A stretch of 64,000 bases of DNA. It comes from Isoetes taiwanensis (taxonomy: Eukaryota > Streptophyta > Lycopodiopsida > Isoetales > Isoetaceae). This document shows positions 9,859 to 21,779 of this stretch, piece by piece. The translations under genes and the position numbers were made by a program. Under the pieces are notes generated by a model, which was not told the DNA's origin, ran no database searches, and saw only the letters and a list, made by a program, of their open reading frames with translations. How positions within the stretch are numbered: position 1 is the stretch's first letter; every line of letters starts with the position of its first letter. The DNA is taken from the NCBI GenBank assembly GCA_021234155.1, contig JAJEKV010000015.1, positions 10,750,101 through 10,814,100 of the forward strand. The letters are read 5' to 3'.

Positions 9859-11130
9859 ATGTAAATCATCATGCTACGGTACCTTATCGCTCAGGCAGTG
9901 GAGCCAGCAAATTTGGCTTCAGAGATAGATGGGAGCAGGGAGCTGCTTGGATAGGCTATGATGCGAAGCATTAAATAGGCCAGATTCTTACATGGCAAGG
10001 CAGTTTGAGGCATGAATATCTAGCATGATTAAGGCCAGGGCATTGGATATAACCTTATAAGGCTAAGAAGGATGGATACAGATTTGTGTTTGAATGTAGT
10101 GTTCAAGAACAAGCACAATTTTATTTAATCCAACATGTGATACCATTCCATCTGCCATGATGCTCTGCTGTGAATCTATGGTACGGTGCCATATATAATT
10201 ATTTTCTTGCTTTATCAAAGGTGTTGTTGCAATGTAAAGAAATTTCATGCTTGAAGCTGAAATGCTCTTACTTTACAGCCAGAATGCAGCCGCTCTTGCT
10301 CCATAATGTAGCCATACCTGTCTTGCAGAATGTTTGATGCAGCATTATCCTTTGGGATGCTTGATGTCTGCTTCATGCACTTATGCTAGATATACAGTTG
10401 TCCAGTTGTACTTTTGCAGAAAATTAACTATGAAATAGGTTCGTTAAGCCTATTGCTATGCTAATGACCTATGTCTTCAGAAATGCACCTATATACTAGT
10501 GTTTAAACCACAGGTACGGTTGAATTCTGTGAAATATCTCTTCTATCCCTTTCAAGGGAACTCTGTACACATTGTTGCAGCATGAGGGTTGCTTTTGGTT
10601 ATGGAACAAGATCACAGGTTGTTACATCTGTAAGCCCTTTCAAGTTTTGGTCCTCTAAGGGGATGAAATATGGCAGAAGAATTTGTTCTTATTGATGTCT
10701 GTTTTGTGATGTTTGGTGTCATATTTGAAAAACTTAATCTATAATGGCAGGTACGAGAATCTTGTCAAGCATTGTCAAGTTTGCATTAATGCCCTGAATA
10801 ACTTCAGACTACTTGAGCTGGTTGTTGAAGTGATGTCAATAGGAATAATAGGCATCCTTGTCATTTCATGCTTGAAGCTGAAATGCTCTTACCTTTGCTA
10901 CCTTTACTTGGTTAACTATTTCCCATTAAAATTTTAAATGTCGCCCCTCCTTTATATCTACTGCCCATTCTATAAGGTTAAAACTTTAAAATCTCACCCT
11001 TCCTTTGAATGTCTACCATTATGGACATGTTTACGCAAGAATCAAATGCTACAAATATTATGCTATAATATTATAGTTTCTTAGGCTTCATATTATTATT
11101 TGTTTTATTTTTTTTTTTTATTTTTTTTTT
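9859..11130. other. intergenic AT-rich DNA with a 30-bp direct repeat
   Basis: No gene seen. A 30-bp segment (ATTTCATGCTTGAAGCTGAA onward) occurs identically at 10242-10271 and 10863-10892. The remainder could be the 3' untranslated region and flank of the callose synthase fragment. A long T-run sits at 11109-11133. Confidence 0.5.
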
Positions 11131-11159
11131 TTGTTATATTGCTACATAGTTTTTGAAAA

Positions 11160-11560
11160 TACAAGGGCGCACAAGGGCGCTCATGACGGCGCTTAGGATT
11201 TCAGCCCTGCTCTTTTGCTCATAACTCGGGATTCCGGTGTCAGATTCAGGTGTTCTTGGGCTCGTTGGAAAGCTTATCGAACGAGCTTTCCGTCGGTGTA
11301 TGATTTGTATGGTGTTTCCTCTGTTTTGGTCGACGGAATCCACCTGACAGTCCCGGCCCTCTTTTGGCAGTGCTAGGGTTTGGCTGCAGTTTTTTTTTGG
11401 CCATAACTTCTGTATCTGGTGGCAGTTTTGGGTGTGTTTGGGCTTGTTGGAAAGCTCTTTGAGCACCCCATTCAGTGGTGCTTAAGCTTTTCAGAGATTG
11501 GCCTGTTGGGAAAGACGGTTCAGCTCTGAAACTTCGGCCTCTGAAACTTTGCACACGAAC
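11160..11560. repeat. retrotransposon-like repeat with two diverged sub-units
   Basis: Two related blocks follow each other: one with CATAACTCGGGATTCCGGTG and GCTCGTTGGAAAGCTT (about 11219-11275), the other with CCATAACTTCTGTATCTGG and GCTTGTTGGAAAGCTC (about 11401-11460). From memory this 'cataact ... ttggaaagct' pattern resembles degenerate LTR/UTR sequence of plant retrotransposons. No coding domain is attached. Confidence 0.4.
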
Positions 11561-11839
11561 GAACGGCTTCCAGATAAGTTTTCTGTTTCATTTTGAATCA
11601 AGGCAATGACCAATTCTGTTAGCTTGGGGTAGCATACATTTTGATTTCAAGACATTGCATTTAGTAAAGACATTTTCTGGCATGTTAGTCACTCTAATTT
11701 GCTCTCTACTTTTCTCTGGCTTTGAGATTTCTTTAGCTCTTAAGTTTATAAAAGAGATCAAATATTTCTAGTTTATATTCAGCGACAAATTAGGGAATAC
11801 AGCAGAGGCTAGGGGCTGCATAGGCAAGGCAAATGCATT

Positions 11840-12125
11840 TGAGTAAAAAGTGGACGGAATAAGTTACGGGACAGAGAGGCTCAGCCTCCGCCGTACACCA
11901 GGATAGCGAGGGCTGGACCCACCAACTGGTAATCCGGACCACTATAAACTCCCGCCATAGAATAACAGCCAGCATGAAAAGACACAATGCATATGTATAT
12001 AAGTGTGGTATTTGTAGTAAAAAAGGAGACTGGGATACGCTACGGACTGAGGGGTCTAACCCCCGCCGTAGGCCAGGATAGCGAGGGCACGACCCTCCAA
12101 CTGGTTCCCGGATCACCAAAATGAC
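11840..12125. repeat. imperfect tandem pair of a GC-rich ~90-bp block
   Basis: Blocks at about 11852-11943 and 12026-12117 share CGCCGTANRCCAGGATAGCG, then AGGGC, and CCAACTGGT near their ends, with CGGAYCAC(C/T) after. They are separated by an AT-rich spacer. The function is unknown; this is probably part of a dispersed repeat. Confidence 0.55.
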
Positions 12126-12836
12126 TGAAGGAGAGCCTAAAGGCTTTAATAAATAATAGCTTACAAGTGCTCTTACATCAAGTGCTTGAGGATGTGTTGC
12201 AGATTATGTGAAGACATCCATAGAATAAGCAAAAACCATGTTTGGGACTCTACAAGAAGTTTTGCTAACTGCAGAATGTCCAACAAAGTGGAACAGGGAA
12301 TAGCACAATCAATTATGCTGCAGGCCTTCAAAAAACTCGAAGATGAGGACGCTCATCTAATCAGGTTTTTTCATTTGAATTGAATATCTAGTAACACACA
12401 AAACAAGGGAAGGGTGATACCATTATCTGCATAATCTGGATGATTGATCTTTTCATTCTTTTATCATCATTAGATATAAATATAGATTGGCTGTTGTAAG
12501 CTATGAAATTGGACGGTTTCTTTGCACGATGCATCAGTTCTATCAAACATAGTATATGCATGCTATGTATAAAATTAGGAAGTTTCTTTAGACGCTTTAC
12601 ACTAATATAAATCTGAACTATTAGGCAGTGACTACATAAGCTGGGGATTGTGTTAACATAGTGTAGTTAGAATATTTCAAGATGGTTTATAAACACGGAC
12701 CTTTGGACACAAGATGTTATGTTGACAGTAATTACTACATATTCATAGCTCCAGATTGGAGCTCTAATCAGTATTAATCAGTTTAGTTTAGGGTTTTTGC
12801 AGCCTAACAATAATGGCGTGGGAAAAATCCAAAAGC
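12126..12836. other. intergenic AT-rich DNA, no gene recognised
   Basis: About 12186-12383 reads open on the + strand with a plausible but unrecognised composition. Nothing else stands out. Confidence 0.4.
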
Positions 12837-12976
12837 TAGAATGGCGGAAAACGGATCTGATAATAATACTGTGCATCAGTGAGCCCATTACTATTAAGGT
12901 TTTTCCTCGAAAACCCTTCAGGGCGGGGTTTTTTAATCCTGATAGTAATCGGCGTCACTAATGTAGCCCAGGTCAT
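12837..12976 (+). mobile_element. left half of an (ATTCT)n-tailed repeat split by the LTR retrotransposon
   Basis: The LTR element at 12977-24043 is flanked by GTCAT on both sides, so 12837-12976 and 24049-24347 were once contiguous. The rejoined DNA starts near a hairpin (12874-12963) and ends in a tract of TTCTA repeats (24317-24345). The LINE at 37.7-39.95 kb has a hairpin with the same tip and the same kind of tail. This half therefore looks like a SINE or truncated LINE end mobilised by that LINE family. The left boundary is approximate. Confidence 0.5.
12874..12963 (+). repeat. hairpin with conserved ~45-nt tip, copy 1
   Basis: Arms 12874-12894 and 12942-12963 pair over about 20 bp (ATTACTAT with ATAGTAAT perfectly, then CAGTGA with TCACTA outside). 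The tip, about 12896-12940, contains TTTTTCCTCGAAAACCC and GGGCGGGGTTTTTTAATCC, which can form an inner stem AAAACCC / GGGTTTT. The same tip occurs at 39805-39854 and, inverted, at 60743-60789, with different but again complementary arms. Confidence 0.85.
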
Positions 12977-13569
12977 TGTTTGGGGTCTGGGTTCGGGAAC
13001 TCCTGCAAGACAGCCCTCTGTGAAGACCCTTGGATCTAACAGGAGAATCCGGGGGACTATGTCACGCGGGATTTGCAAGAAGAGAACAAGAAGAAGAAAA
13101 CAGAACAAAAGAGAACAATGAGAGGAAAATGATAAGCTTCCTTGATATCAATGATGAACATACATAAGCTCTCGCAATCGAGAGAAGATTGACGAGAGAC
13201 AAGACTCAAAACTCATCTAAAAACTCATGTGCTAGCTCTACTCATATATATAGTACAATGGCCTTTGGCCCAATATAGACACTCTGACTGATCTCGGTGC
13301 CGACTCCTGGAAGGAGGCCTGATTTGCAGGAATGTTGGTGGTGCCTCTTGAAGTGCCTAGAATCACGCTGACGCTGACGCGGGCGGTGACGGGCCGTCAC
13401 TTGTCTGAGCGGCGCCTCTTGTTGACGGACGCAGCTTTGACCCGCGGGTGGGGGCTTGGTCTTCTGGCTGGCCTTGGACGACTGACCCGTGCCTGTCTGT
13501 GGATCCTTGAGCTTGACTTGGTCCGTCGTATGCATGAATAGTCCTGTACCAGGAGGCACAGGACTAACA
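12977..13569 (-). repeat. 3' LTR
   Basis: 593 bp. On the minus strand it starts TGTTAGTCCTGTGCC and ends CCCAAACA. It is preceded by the polypurine tract and matched by the 5' LTR. A TATATATATGAG motif at about 13241-13252 on the minus strand is a good TATA box. Confidence 0.93.
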
Positions 13570-13581
13570 CTCCCCCCCACC
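13570..13581 (-). promoter_or_regulatory. polypurine tract
   Basis: Minus strand GGTGGGGGGGAG lies immediately before the 3' LTR, where plus-strand DNA synthesis would be primed. Confidence 0.8.
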
Positions 13582-14901
13582 AAACGACACTCAGAGTGAA
13601 GAAAAGGAGGAAGTGTTTCTGAGGGCGGGAAGCCGTCTGTCTGAAAGTGATCCTCACGGGAGTGAGGACGGGCACCATTATGGTACTTGCCAATGAGATC
13701 CTGGCGTGTTTGTAGAGCAGGAGGAGTGTTGAGGCCAAGGGCAGGATCTGCATCAATGAGAAAACTAGATCGCACCATGTCTTCAAGGGCAGCATGGGCG
13801 TCTGACATTCCATGAGTAGGCAGGTCTGGAGGCCGAAGGCACTGACACTGGCATTCAGATTGCAGTGAAAAATGGGACGCTGCCGATTTAAGGAGCTGAG
13901 CAAGATGCATTTGAGAGCAGCACAAAAACCTGCTTGAAGATGGACTGAAGGATCTGGTGAGGTGGCGGCATTCTGCAAGAAGGTGTCAAGACCATGAAGC
14001 GCATCAGCAGGGCGTTGCCAACCACGCTCATTAGCAATATAGATCCAATTCATGGTATTATCAAGGGTGGCACCCTCCTCCCAATTGGAGCGGCGAACAA
14101 AACGGGGATCCCATCGGAGATCTGTCGAGATCTGAGGTGGAGTCCATCCAGCATGGCCATCCATGACCTTGGTCCAAAATGGGAGACGCCAATCAGAGGT
14201 CAGGAACCTGGGGCATGGAGGAACACCTAGGGAAGCATAGGGAGAGGGAACCATGCCCGTGGGTGGGTTCTTGAGCCCGCTCCCGAATTCATCGACAAGG
14301 GCGGATCAAGGGCTTTGCACCAACGATCCCGCATGAGGCGAGAGTTGAGAGTTGACAGAGGGCTATCCCGGCCCGTGGGGGACCGCTTTTGCTATCCAGA
14401 AGAGCACGCATAATTGATTGTACCGAGGTGTTGCATGTAAACTTGTGCATAGGGAAGATCCTCGGGATGTCCCAGATACTTCCTTATTTGTTGCAGCACT
14501 TCCGCTTGCCAGAGAGGCAAATGATGAGCAAGCTCAGGCATGTACTCTTGATGAAGAGCGTGGGTCTGAGCATGATCAGCGAGATAGGGGTTGTTATCCT
14601 GAAGCAACCATTGAAGAGTGGGGTCACCCTGAAAGTTCTGTCGTGGCCCATCCCGAAATCTCTCCTGTGTATCACCCAGATAGAAATCATGAAAGATGTA
14701 AGCCATGGGCTGAACAATTCTGAAGGTGATGAAGTCCGGATCGTCGCAGTGAATGAGATCAAAGACCAAAAGGGCACAGCATAAACCTTTGTCTTCAATT
14801 GAGAGTTCTGGCCAGATCCGAAGAAAATCTGCAGTGCGCAGGTGAACATCCACAGGACCATCAGCCCCATGCCGGAAGAAAGAGGTGGCGGCGGCAACCA
14901 C
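13582..14901 (-). pseudogene. retrotransposon accessory region, distal ORFs
   Basis: Two separate stretches of minus-strand coding lie here. One, 14392-14901 (170 codons), encodes a globular-looking protein with DFLRIWPELSIEDKGLC and AYIFHDFYLGDTQERF. Another, within 13397-14254, contains WIYIANERGWQRPADAL before losing frame and running into the LTR. I recognise neither. They follow the coiled-coil ORF on the same strand and are in different frames, so they may be parts of one disrupted accessory protein or separate exons. The position between integrase and 3' LTR is where env-like or additional ORFs lie in Athila-type elements, but I see no convincing membrane anchor or signal peptide. Confidence 0.55.
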
Positions 14902-15028
14902 ATAATCCGGATAGCGTGAAGGAACTGGAAATCAACAGTACCGGGCTAACTTGATGGCAATATAGCCGCCAAGTTTGGTTCAGGCCTCATCGCCAGAATC
15001 GAATAGCGGTCAGAATCGTTGTTCAAGG

Positions 15029-16536
15029 TCACGGATCCCGTGGTCCTTTTTCTAATGGCGTGGATCGGTCACGGACCCGCTTATGAGAAGTGTGGACTGT
15101 GAGGTGGATTGCCCAGAGCATTGAGTCGAAGCACCGCAATCTCCGCGTCATCAAGAATTTTTCGCTTCGCACCTCCGTAAGCTGATCTTGGAGAGATGTG
15201 AGCTGTGAAGTCTGCGTGGAGAGCTGAGCCGTCAGAGAGGCAATTTGAGCGTCACGCTCGGTAAGGTTTTGAACTTGAGTGCTGTAATTGTCACAAAGCT
15301 CTGAGTACAAGGCGTCAAGCTTAGCTATATCTTTCTCTTTGTCACTCAGGAGAGTATCTTTGGACTTGTTTTGCTCCAATAAGTCCTGAATTTCGGATTG
15401 GAGTTGAGCCTGCTGATCTGTAAGTAGGCTGGTCTGATCCTGTGCACTTTTGAGATCTATACGGGCCTGTAAGAGAGCTCCGTGCTTGTCTTGAAGTTGG
15501 GCCTCCAAAGTTTGAACTTGTGCAGTGGCAGCTTGAAGGTCACTTGCGGAACGCGATCCGAGGCCTCTAGGGCCGTTTGAACCCCATTCATAAGAGCTTC
15601 TTGGGATTCTTGTAACTTGAGAAAAGCAGCTTGAGCATCCTGCTGATACTGATACAACAACTGACGAGGGTGCCGTGGTGGTGGAGCCTGCTGTTGCCTG
15701 GTTTGCGATGTTTGTGAAACATGGTGTGAACTGGAATGCTTGGATTCTGTAGCGGAGGAGGAGACCGTGACATGGGAGTGCGGAATTTTGACATGACCAG
15801 AGGAAGAAGGGCGTGAAGTGCCGACTTGGTGAGTCTGAGGAAGGGACCGCTGAGTGGAATCATGAGAATGAGGAGGTGTGGGAGGAAAGTAATGACGGAT
15901 AATGGCTTGAAGGTGGCCTCCCACAGATACTTCAGAAATAGAAGTGGCAGCCCGAAGACGGTCCACTTCTTGGAGAAGACGGTAGAACAGCAATTGGGGC
16001 CAATCAATGTGGTGGTTGGAGTGCGTAGCAGTGAGCACAATATTATAGAAAGGCTTATTGATATGGGTGTTCTTGATAGAATACCCAAGGAACTTGCGCC
16101 ACAGAAACTTAACAAAAGTTTCATGGGGTTTGTCTATATTTGTCAGGCGATGCACATTGGCGTGATAAGGAGGTGCACCAAACTCAGTGACATCTAGATC
16201 CTGTATGGCAGACCAAGATAAACAAGGGGTTTGCAAAGGAATATGGAATACCTCTGAAATCAGGTGTTGAGTCAGCGAAATGGTGGTGCCATCGACCACT
16301 GTGGTGTATCCATGCGGGCTGTTGACGATGTTAGCGATGAACTGCTTCAACTGGTCAGGATTTGGAGCCGGAAGTTCCATTTGAGAGAATTCGTAAAGTT
16401 TCTGGCGTTCTGCGACTTCACGATTCGGGCCAACAAGGGCTTCACGGAAAGTGGGCGTCAAGAAAGATACAGACTCGAAAAGAGCCGGTTCCCTGGGAGC
16501 AGTAGCTTGAAGTGTAGAAAATTTTGGTGCAGCCAT
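15029..16536 (-). pseudogene. retrotransposon accessory protein: plant-transposon-like N-domain plus coiled coil (frameshifted)
   Basis: A natural start is ATG at 16534-16536 (MAAPKFSTLQ). The first ~230 codons form a globular domain (PTFREALVGPNREVAERQKL, KQFIANIVNSPHGYTTVVDG, ISEVFHIPL) that resembles, from memory, the 'putative plant transposon protein' domain attached to Athila-like elements. A Ser/His/Pro/Gln-rich linker follows. Near 15545 the frame shifts by one base and continues as a long Gln/Leu/Asp-rich coiled coil (LLTDQQAQLQSEIQDLLEQN; LTERDAQIASLTAQLSTQ) to 15029. The continuity of heptads across the shift suggests one original protein. An upstream in-frame ATG at 16707 exists, but the added residues are low complexity. 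Confidence 0.6.
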
Positions 16537-16719
16537 GGCAAAGATTTGCGGAAAAGAACAGTGATTCAAGGGCGGAGGACGAAGGCAAAGAACGGAGGAC
16601 GAAGGCGCAGAGGGACGAAAAGGTTTAGGGCGCGCAAATGGAGGCGAAGTGGTTTGATGAGGACGAAATGGCAACCGTTGATGGTGCCAGATGTTGAAAG
16701 ATGCCAAGGAGGCGATTGA

Positions 16720-17583
16720 GAGGCAAAAATTTGGCTAAGTCCCCAAACAACCAAGGGAGAAGCAATGAACGGTGGAGATGAGACGTGAGAAAATGATCGG
16801 ATGTGACAGGTGGCCAAAGGACACATATTAATGTGTGACGGGTATGAAAAGAAGCAATGGCATTTAATGCTGTCAACTCGAAGTGGGATATCATTAAAAC
16901 GAATGTGTCAGAGGGTACCATGGCTAGATATCTGTGGGGAACAGATTCTCTGTTTAGAAACAAATTTTGCATTGCAAACACGTTGGCGATTTTTTGATTG
17001 GTCCACGTCGACAAGGAGTTCCTTGGTTGGCTATATAAGACTAACGGGAGTGAAGATTAAGACATTCGATGGCGCCGGCATGGTCTTTTTGGGTTTGAAC
17101 GAAGCGCACGATGCCCACTAACTGTCAAGAGTGGATTACTTGCAAAATGAATTGTCTGGACCTCTGGCGCTGCCACAATCGTGGCCTGAGAATGGATGGC
17201 TGGTGTTCCGGGATGGCTGAACATCCCGATCCTCATACCAACGGGATGGAGGTGGTTTCGCACCTTATTTGGGACCCCGAAAGCGTAACCTCTACCACCT
17301 CCTCGCATCACCTCTGCTCCCAACCCCGAGTAGAGGGTTTTTCCTCTTAGGTTTTTAGTAGATAGGGCTCGAGCCCGCTTTTTGTATATAGGCGTGCCCA
17401 TAGCGGAAATAGCTGGTCGTGCCCACATTTTGTAAAAAATTTCCACCTATAATATGCCAGTGTTTTAGTCACTTTCGGTTGTGGTTGTGTCTTGAACTGC
17501 ATCTGTTTGTTGATTGTCACTTTCTGTGTGATGAAATGTTTTGAGGCGAAAGCCATTAACCAGTGTAGGTAATGGAGTGTCAT
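16720..17583 (-). other. retrotransposon interval between integrase and accessory ORF
   Basis: About 860 bp with no convincing protein. It includes a + strand TATATAAG at 17032-17039 and, reading minus, could hold a leader, splice acceptor or subgenomic promoter for the accessory ORF. None of these can be shown from sequence alone. Confidence 0.35.
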
Positions 17584-18738
17584 CTAACTCGGCCCGGTTG
17601 AAAAAACTGGTCGAACCATTTGAACAATTTGATAAGGGCCAAGCCAACGAAACTTAAGTTTACCCGGAAAATTTTTGTACCGAGAATCATAAAGAAGAAC
17701 CAAATCTCCTTCGTTGAATGTTTTTGTCTTCAGACGTTTGTCATGTAAAGATTTTTGCAACTGTTGTCCATGAAGAACACGAATATAAGCATCCCTTCTA
17801 AGTTCATCCAACTGTTCCAATTGATAGACCCTTTCTTTGAGTGCAGCAGGCGGATTATGGGCGTGAGCTGGTTGAAAACGGAGAGTTGGTAGGATGTATT
17901 CAAACAAAGCATGAGAGCTTCGACCATAAACCAATTTGAAAGGAGTGTGACACAGAGCTATTTTGAAACAAGTATTGTAGGCCCAAAGAACAGTAGGAAG
18001 CTTTGTTTGCCAGTCTGTGCGAGAAGCGTCACAAATTTTCTTGAGAATTGTGACCAGAGTTTTGTTCGTGCTTTCTGCCAAACCATTACCTTGAGGATAG
18101 TAAGGTGTGCTCTTGTGATGATGTCGGGGAGATAATCCGTCGGCTCCTTGATGGTATGATTGATAAAATGGACACCACGACAGCGACCCACTCAGGTGGG
18201 GCAGCCAAATCGCGTGATAATTTGTTGATATAGGACCTGGCGGCGTGCTTGCCGCAGTGTTGTGCGGAAGTCGCGCAAGCTTCCGCCCATTTAGTAGCGT
18301 AGTCAGTGAGAACCAGAATGTAGCGGGCACGGGTGTGCCGCGCAGGAGGATCGATGGGTCCCACAAAATCCATTCCCCATTTGCTGAAGGGAAGTGGCGT
18401 GGCGACCGGCGTCAAGGGAAGAGCGTCACGGGCGTGGAGCGTCCCACGGCCGGCAAGCATCACGCGTCTTGGCGTGCGTGAGCGTCTTTGAAGAGCGTGG
18501 GCCAAAAATACCCAGCTAGAAGGATTTTGCGTGCCGTGGTGTCACCATGAAAATGACCACCACCTAGCCCTTGATGAGCTTCTCGGACAATATCTGGAAC
18601 TTCATGAGGTAGAACACAGCGTCGAAGGATGGTATCCTTACCCTTTTTGTAAAGATGTCCTGCAACCATGGTGTAGTCACGGACGTCGCGGAGAAATTGA
18701 TGACGACGGGATTGTCGTTTGGCATTAGAGAGCGTCAT
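17584..18738 (-). pseudogene. integrase (frameshifted)
   Basis: The minus strand encodes a zinc-binding N-domain (EAHQGLGGGHFHGDTTARKI at about 18590-18650), the catalytic-core start FSKWGMDFVGPI with its first Asp (about 18370), and the core end TPYYPQGNGLAESTNKTL carrying the catalytic Glu (about 18090). The C-terminal LKFRWLGPYQIVQM (GPY-type motif, about 17630) follows. These lie in three frames separated by small indels near 18460 and 18200, so no intact protein is made. No chromodomain follows the GPY motif. Confidence 0.85.
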
Positions 18739-20040
18739 GTCCTCACGGTGGAAGCGCTCGTGAGGAGGTACTGCTGAAAGTCATGGAACCAATGTGGTGT
18801 TGCCGTGACTAAAAAGAGTTGAGGGTCAGGAAAGGCATCTGAGACTCCAGTGGAGGGATCATCTATGTGGATGCGTGAAAGATAATCCGGGACAACATGA
18901 GATTTGCCGGCCTTGTGAACAATTTCAAAAGGGGCAAATTCTTGGAGAAGAAGGACCCATCGAGCAATGCGGCCCGTGGGCGTGGATTTGTTGATCAAAT
19001 AAAGGAGTGCTTGGTGGTCAACAAAGAATTTGATCGACTGCCCAAAAGGTAGTGGCCAGGCGTTGGACCGAAAATGAGACCCAAAGCTTCGCCTGTGGCG
19101 AGAATAGTTGCGCTCAGTAATTGAGTTTTAAATTTTGGGTATCGGTTTGGTTTTGTCGATGCGCATCATATACTTGAGAAAGAAACGGCTCAATAGCAAA
19201 GCAGAGACATCGACATGAACATGAAAGGGCTTGTCCCATTGAGGAGGAACAAGAACCGGGGCCTGAGTAAGCAAAAGCTTCAACTGTTGGAAAGCAGCAT
19301 CCGCATGGGAATTCCAAGCTCAGGTGGATTCATCACCCGTGAGTTTATGAATGGGATCTGCAATGGTCGCTAGTCCGGGAATGAAGGTGGAGTAATAATT
19401 GACCTTACCGGGAAAGAGCGTGTCTCCTTGATATTGGGTGGTGCTTGAGCTTTGAGCACACAAGCCCGATTTTGGCGGGGATCGTGGTGATACACTTTTT
19501 GACGAAACGTGTCCTAACAGAACACACGAGGTGACACAAAGGTGCATTTCTCGGATTGAGACTAATGCAGGACTCATCACATTTCTGAAAAGCGAGTTCC
19601 AATTTATCCAAATGGTCACCATGGGCGTAGAAAGAGAAGTCATCTTGAAAAATTTGTAAGAAGGGATTTTCCTTCATAAAATCATGAAAAACGGAGAGCA
19701 TGATGCGTTGAAACGCGTGGATGGAGAGTTTGATAAGCCAAAAGGAACCACCTTGTAGGCAAAAAAAGTGCCCCTTACCGGGGTGGTGAAAGTAGTCTTG
19801 AGTTGATCGAGTCTTTGATTGAGATCTGATTGTAGCCAGAAAAACCATCCATGAAGGAGTACATCTCATGTCCAGCGACCTCTTCAACACAGTGCGTGAA
19901 GGGAAGTGGAAAATGATCACGCTCCGTGGCCTGATTGAGTTTTCGGTAGTCCACGCAAACGCGGATCTTACCATTGTGTTTGAGTGCAATGACGATGGGG
20001 CTCACCCATTCAGAATGTTTGACCTCATAGATCAAACCTG
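18739..20040 (-). pseudogene. reverse transcriptase and RNase H (frameshifted)
   Basis: RT begins near 20035 with SEWVSPIVIALKHNGKIRVC and VDYRKLNQATERDHFPLPF. The palm Asp pair sits at 19639-19650 as F-Q-D-D, where the family normally has Y-[ILV]-D-D. RNase H/connection sequence runs to about 18800 (INKSTPTGRIARWVLLLQEF; KAGKSHVVPDYLSRI). Frame changes occur at about 19800, 19400 and 19050. The domain order RT-RNase H-integrase is that of Ty3 elements. Confidence 0.85.
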
Positions 20041-20590
20041 CAGCAAGGAGTTTGTCAATTTCCGCCTTGACGCGATCACGGTAATTGGGGTTGAGCCGGT
20101 ATTGTCGTTGCTATACTGGACGTGCATCAGATTTGGTAGGAATGGTGAGTTCCCCCAAGGTTTTGTTGATCCCCCGAAGATCTCTATAGCTCCAGGCGAA
20201 AATGTGTTTGAACTTTTTGAAGAGCGTGACTGCCCTGTTACGATAGGGTGTCGGAAGATTTGCAGCAATTCGGACAGGCTGATTGTTGCCTACGTCCACA
20301 ATCTCGACTTCAGGAGTCTGAATATGGGGGATAACTTCCGTGTCCTGGACAATATGAGCAGGAGGTTGAAGCATAACAGGATGCGTGGCACTCTGCGTGG
20401 TGAAAAAGAGAGGTTGCTGAGTTTCATCAAGCAGAGGTTGCTTCATGACAGCGTGTACATCTACAGGAGCGGCAGGAGGTTCAGCATCTGAAAAGTGATC
20501 AACACGTTGGATTCGATTGCAAGGAGCCAGGTAAGGGTCAAGCAAAGCAGCCACAGCCTGGTCCTGATCAAGAGTCATTTCTCCCGTGGA

Positions 20591-21553
20591 TCAAACATAT
20601 TCGAGGTAGGATGAATGAGGCGTGATTCGCAGTGGAGCCCGAGCGTGATAGATATTCAGGCGCCCTCGAATCGATGTCGAGAGAGAGGGTTCAAGCATTG
20701 TCGTGAAATGATTTTTCCTGTTTCCAAGTCCATGGTGGCATTGAGGTGACCATCTGTGATGACTAACCCGATCCGTGGCCCAAGAATGGATACTCTTGGC
20801 CTGGCGGAGAAAAGGTCTGCCGACCAACATTTCATAATCACCTGGATTTTCTCCAGCCTTCCAAACACCAAATTCCAACGGGAATCTGAGATCACCAATG
20901 TTGATGTGAAGAAGAGGCGTGACGCCTTGAGGTCTCGTGATATGGCCATTGGCCAATTTGATGTCATATGGGGCACGATAGAGTTGTTTGATGCCCATTT
21001 GTTTGCGGAGTTTATCCGTGATGAGATTGACCGCGCTACCTCCATCAATTTGAACATGATTGACTTGTTGATTGCCCACCGTGGCATGTACCGTGGGAGT
21101 AGAGGTAGCAACAGCCCCAACCAAAACAGTCGGGAGTGGTAACTGGTCCTTGAGAGCAGGACAGAGTTTCAAAATTGTGGCCAAACTTAAAGGAATTTTG
21201 ATTTTTGCTAGCTCCTCTTGGAGTTCCAGAGGCACATGAGAAAAAGGATCTGCTGGATCCACGGGTGCTGGAGTGCGTGGTAATGAAGCAGCAACTTCTT
21301 TGAGTAGGTCAACCTCGGCAGCTATATTTGGATAGGTCTGAGAGCGTGGAGGTTGAGACGTGGAAGGTGCTTCCTGTCTTTGTTGAGCGCGAGTAGTGGC
21401 ATGAACATTAGCCAACGCGGCGGCCTTGGCAGGCTTGCATGAGGTTCGTAATGCTTTGGCGAACTTTAGGCATGACATGCGGCATGAGTTTCTCCAAATC
21501 AGATGCAAAGTGAACCGTTTTTTCTTCATCATGAGGAATGGTATCGACCGCAA
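20591..21553 (-). pseudogene. aspartic protease region of the retrotransposon
   Basis: One 320-codon frame with an aspartic-protease core: VNHVQIDGGSAVNLIT (active-site Asp at about 21050), then LANGHITRPQGVTPL and DYEMLVGRPFLRQ. The active-site triplet reads D-G-G rather than D-[ST]-G, as it does in some plant Ty3 lineages. Frame breaks separate it from gag upstream (near 21540) and from RT downstream. Confidence 0.8.
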
Positions 21554-21779
21554 AGGGGTTGCGTGCCATTAGGAATAATGGTTAAGGGGCGTGGCATACA
21601 GTGCGGGCGTGAAACCAAACCAACCCAATTTGATTGCCGGACTGGAGGATTAAGAGCACGAAAAATTTCTTCGTGCTTGTTGATCCCTCCGAGGTTGATT
21701 GGCGGGAGCTGGTTGATAGCGTGATTGCCGTCAGGCGCGCGAGGTGGCTTCGAAAGAACGGGGCGTGGGCCTTGTTTGC

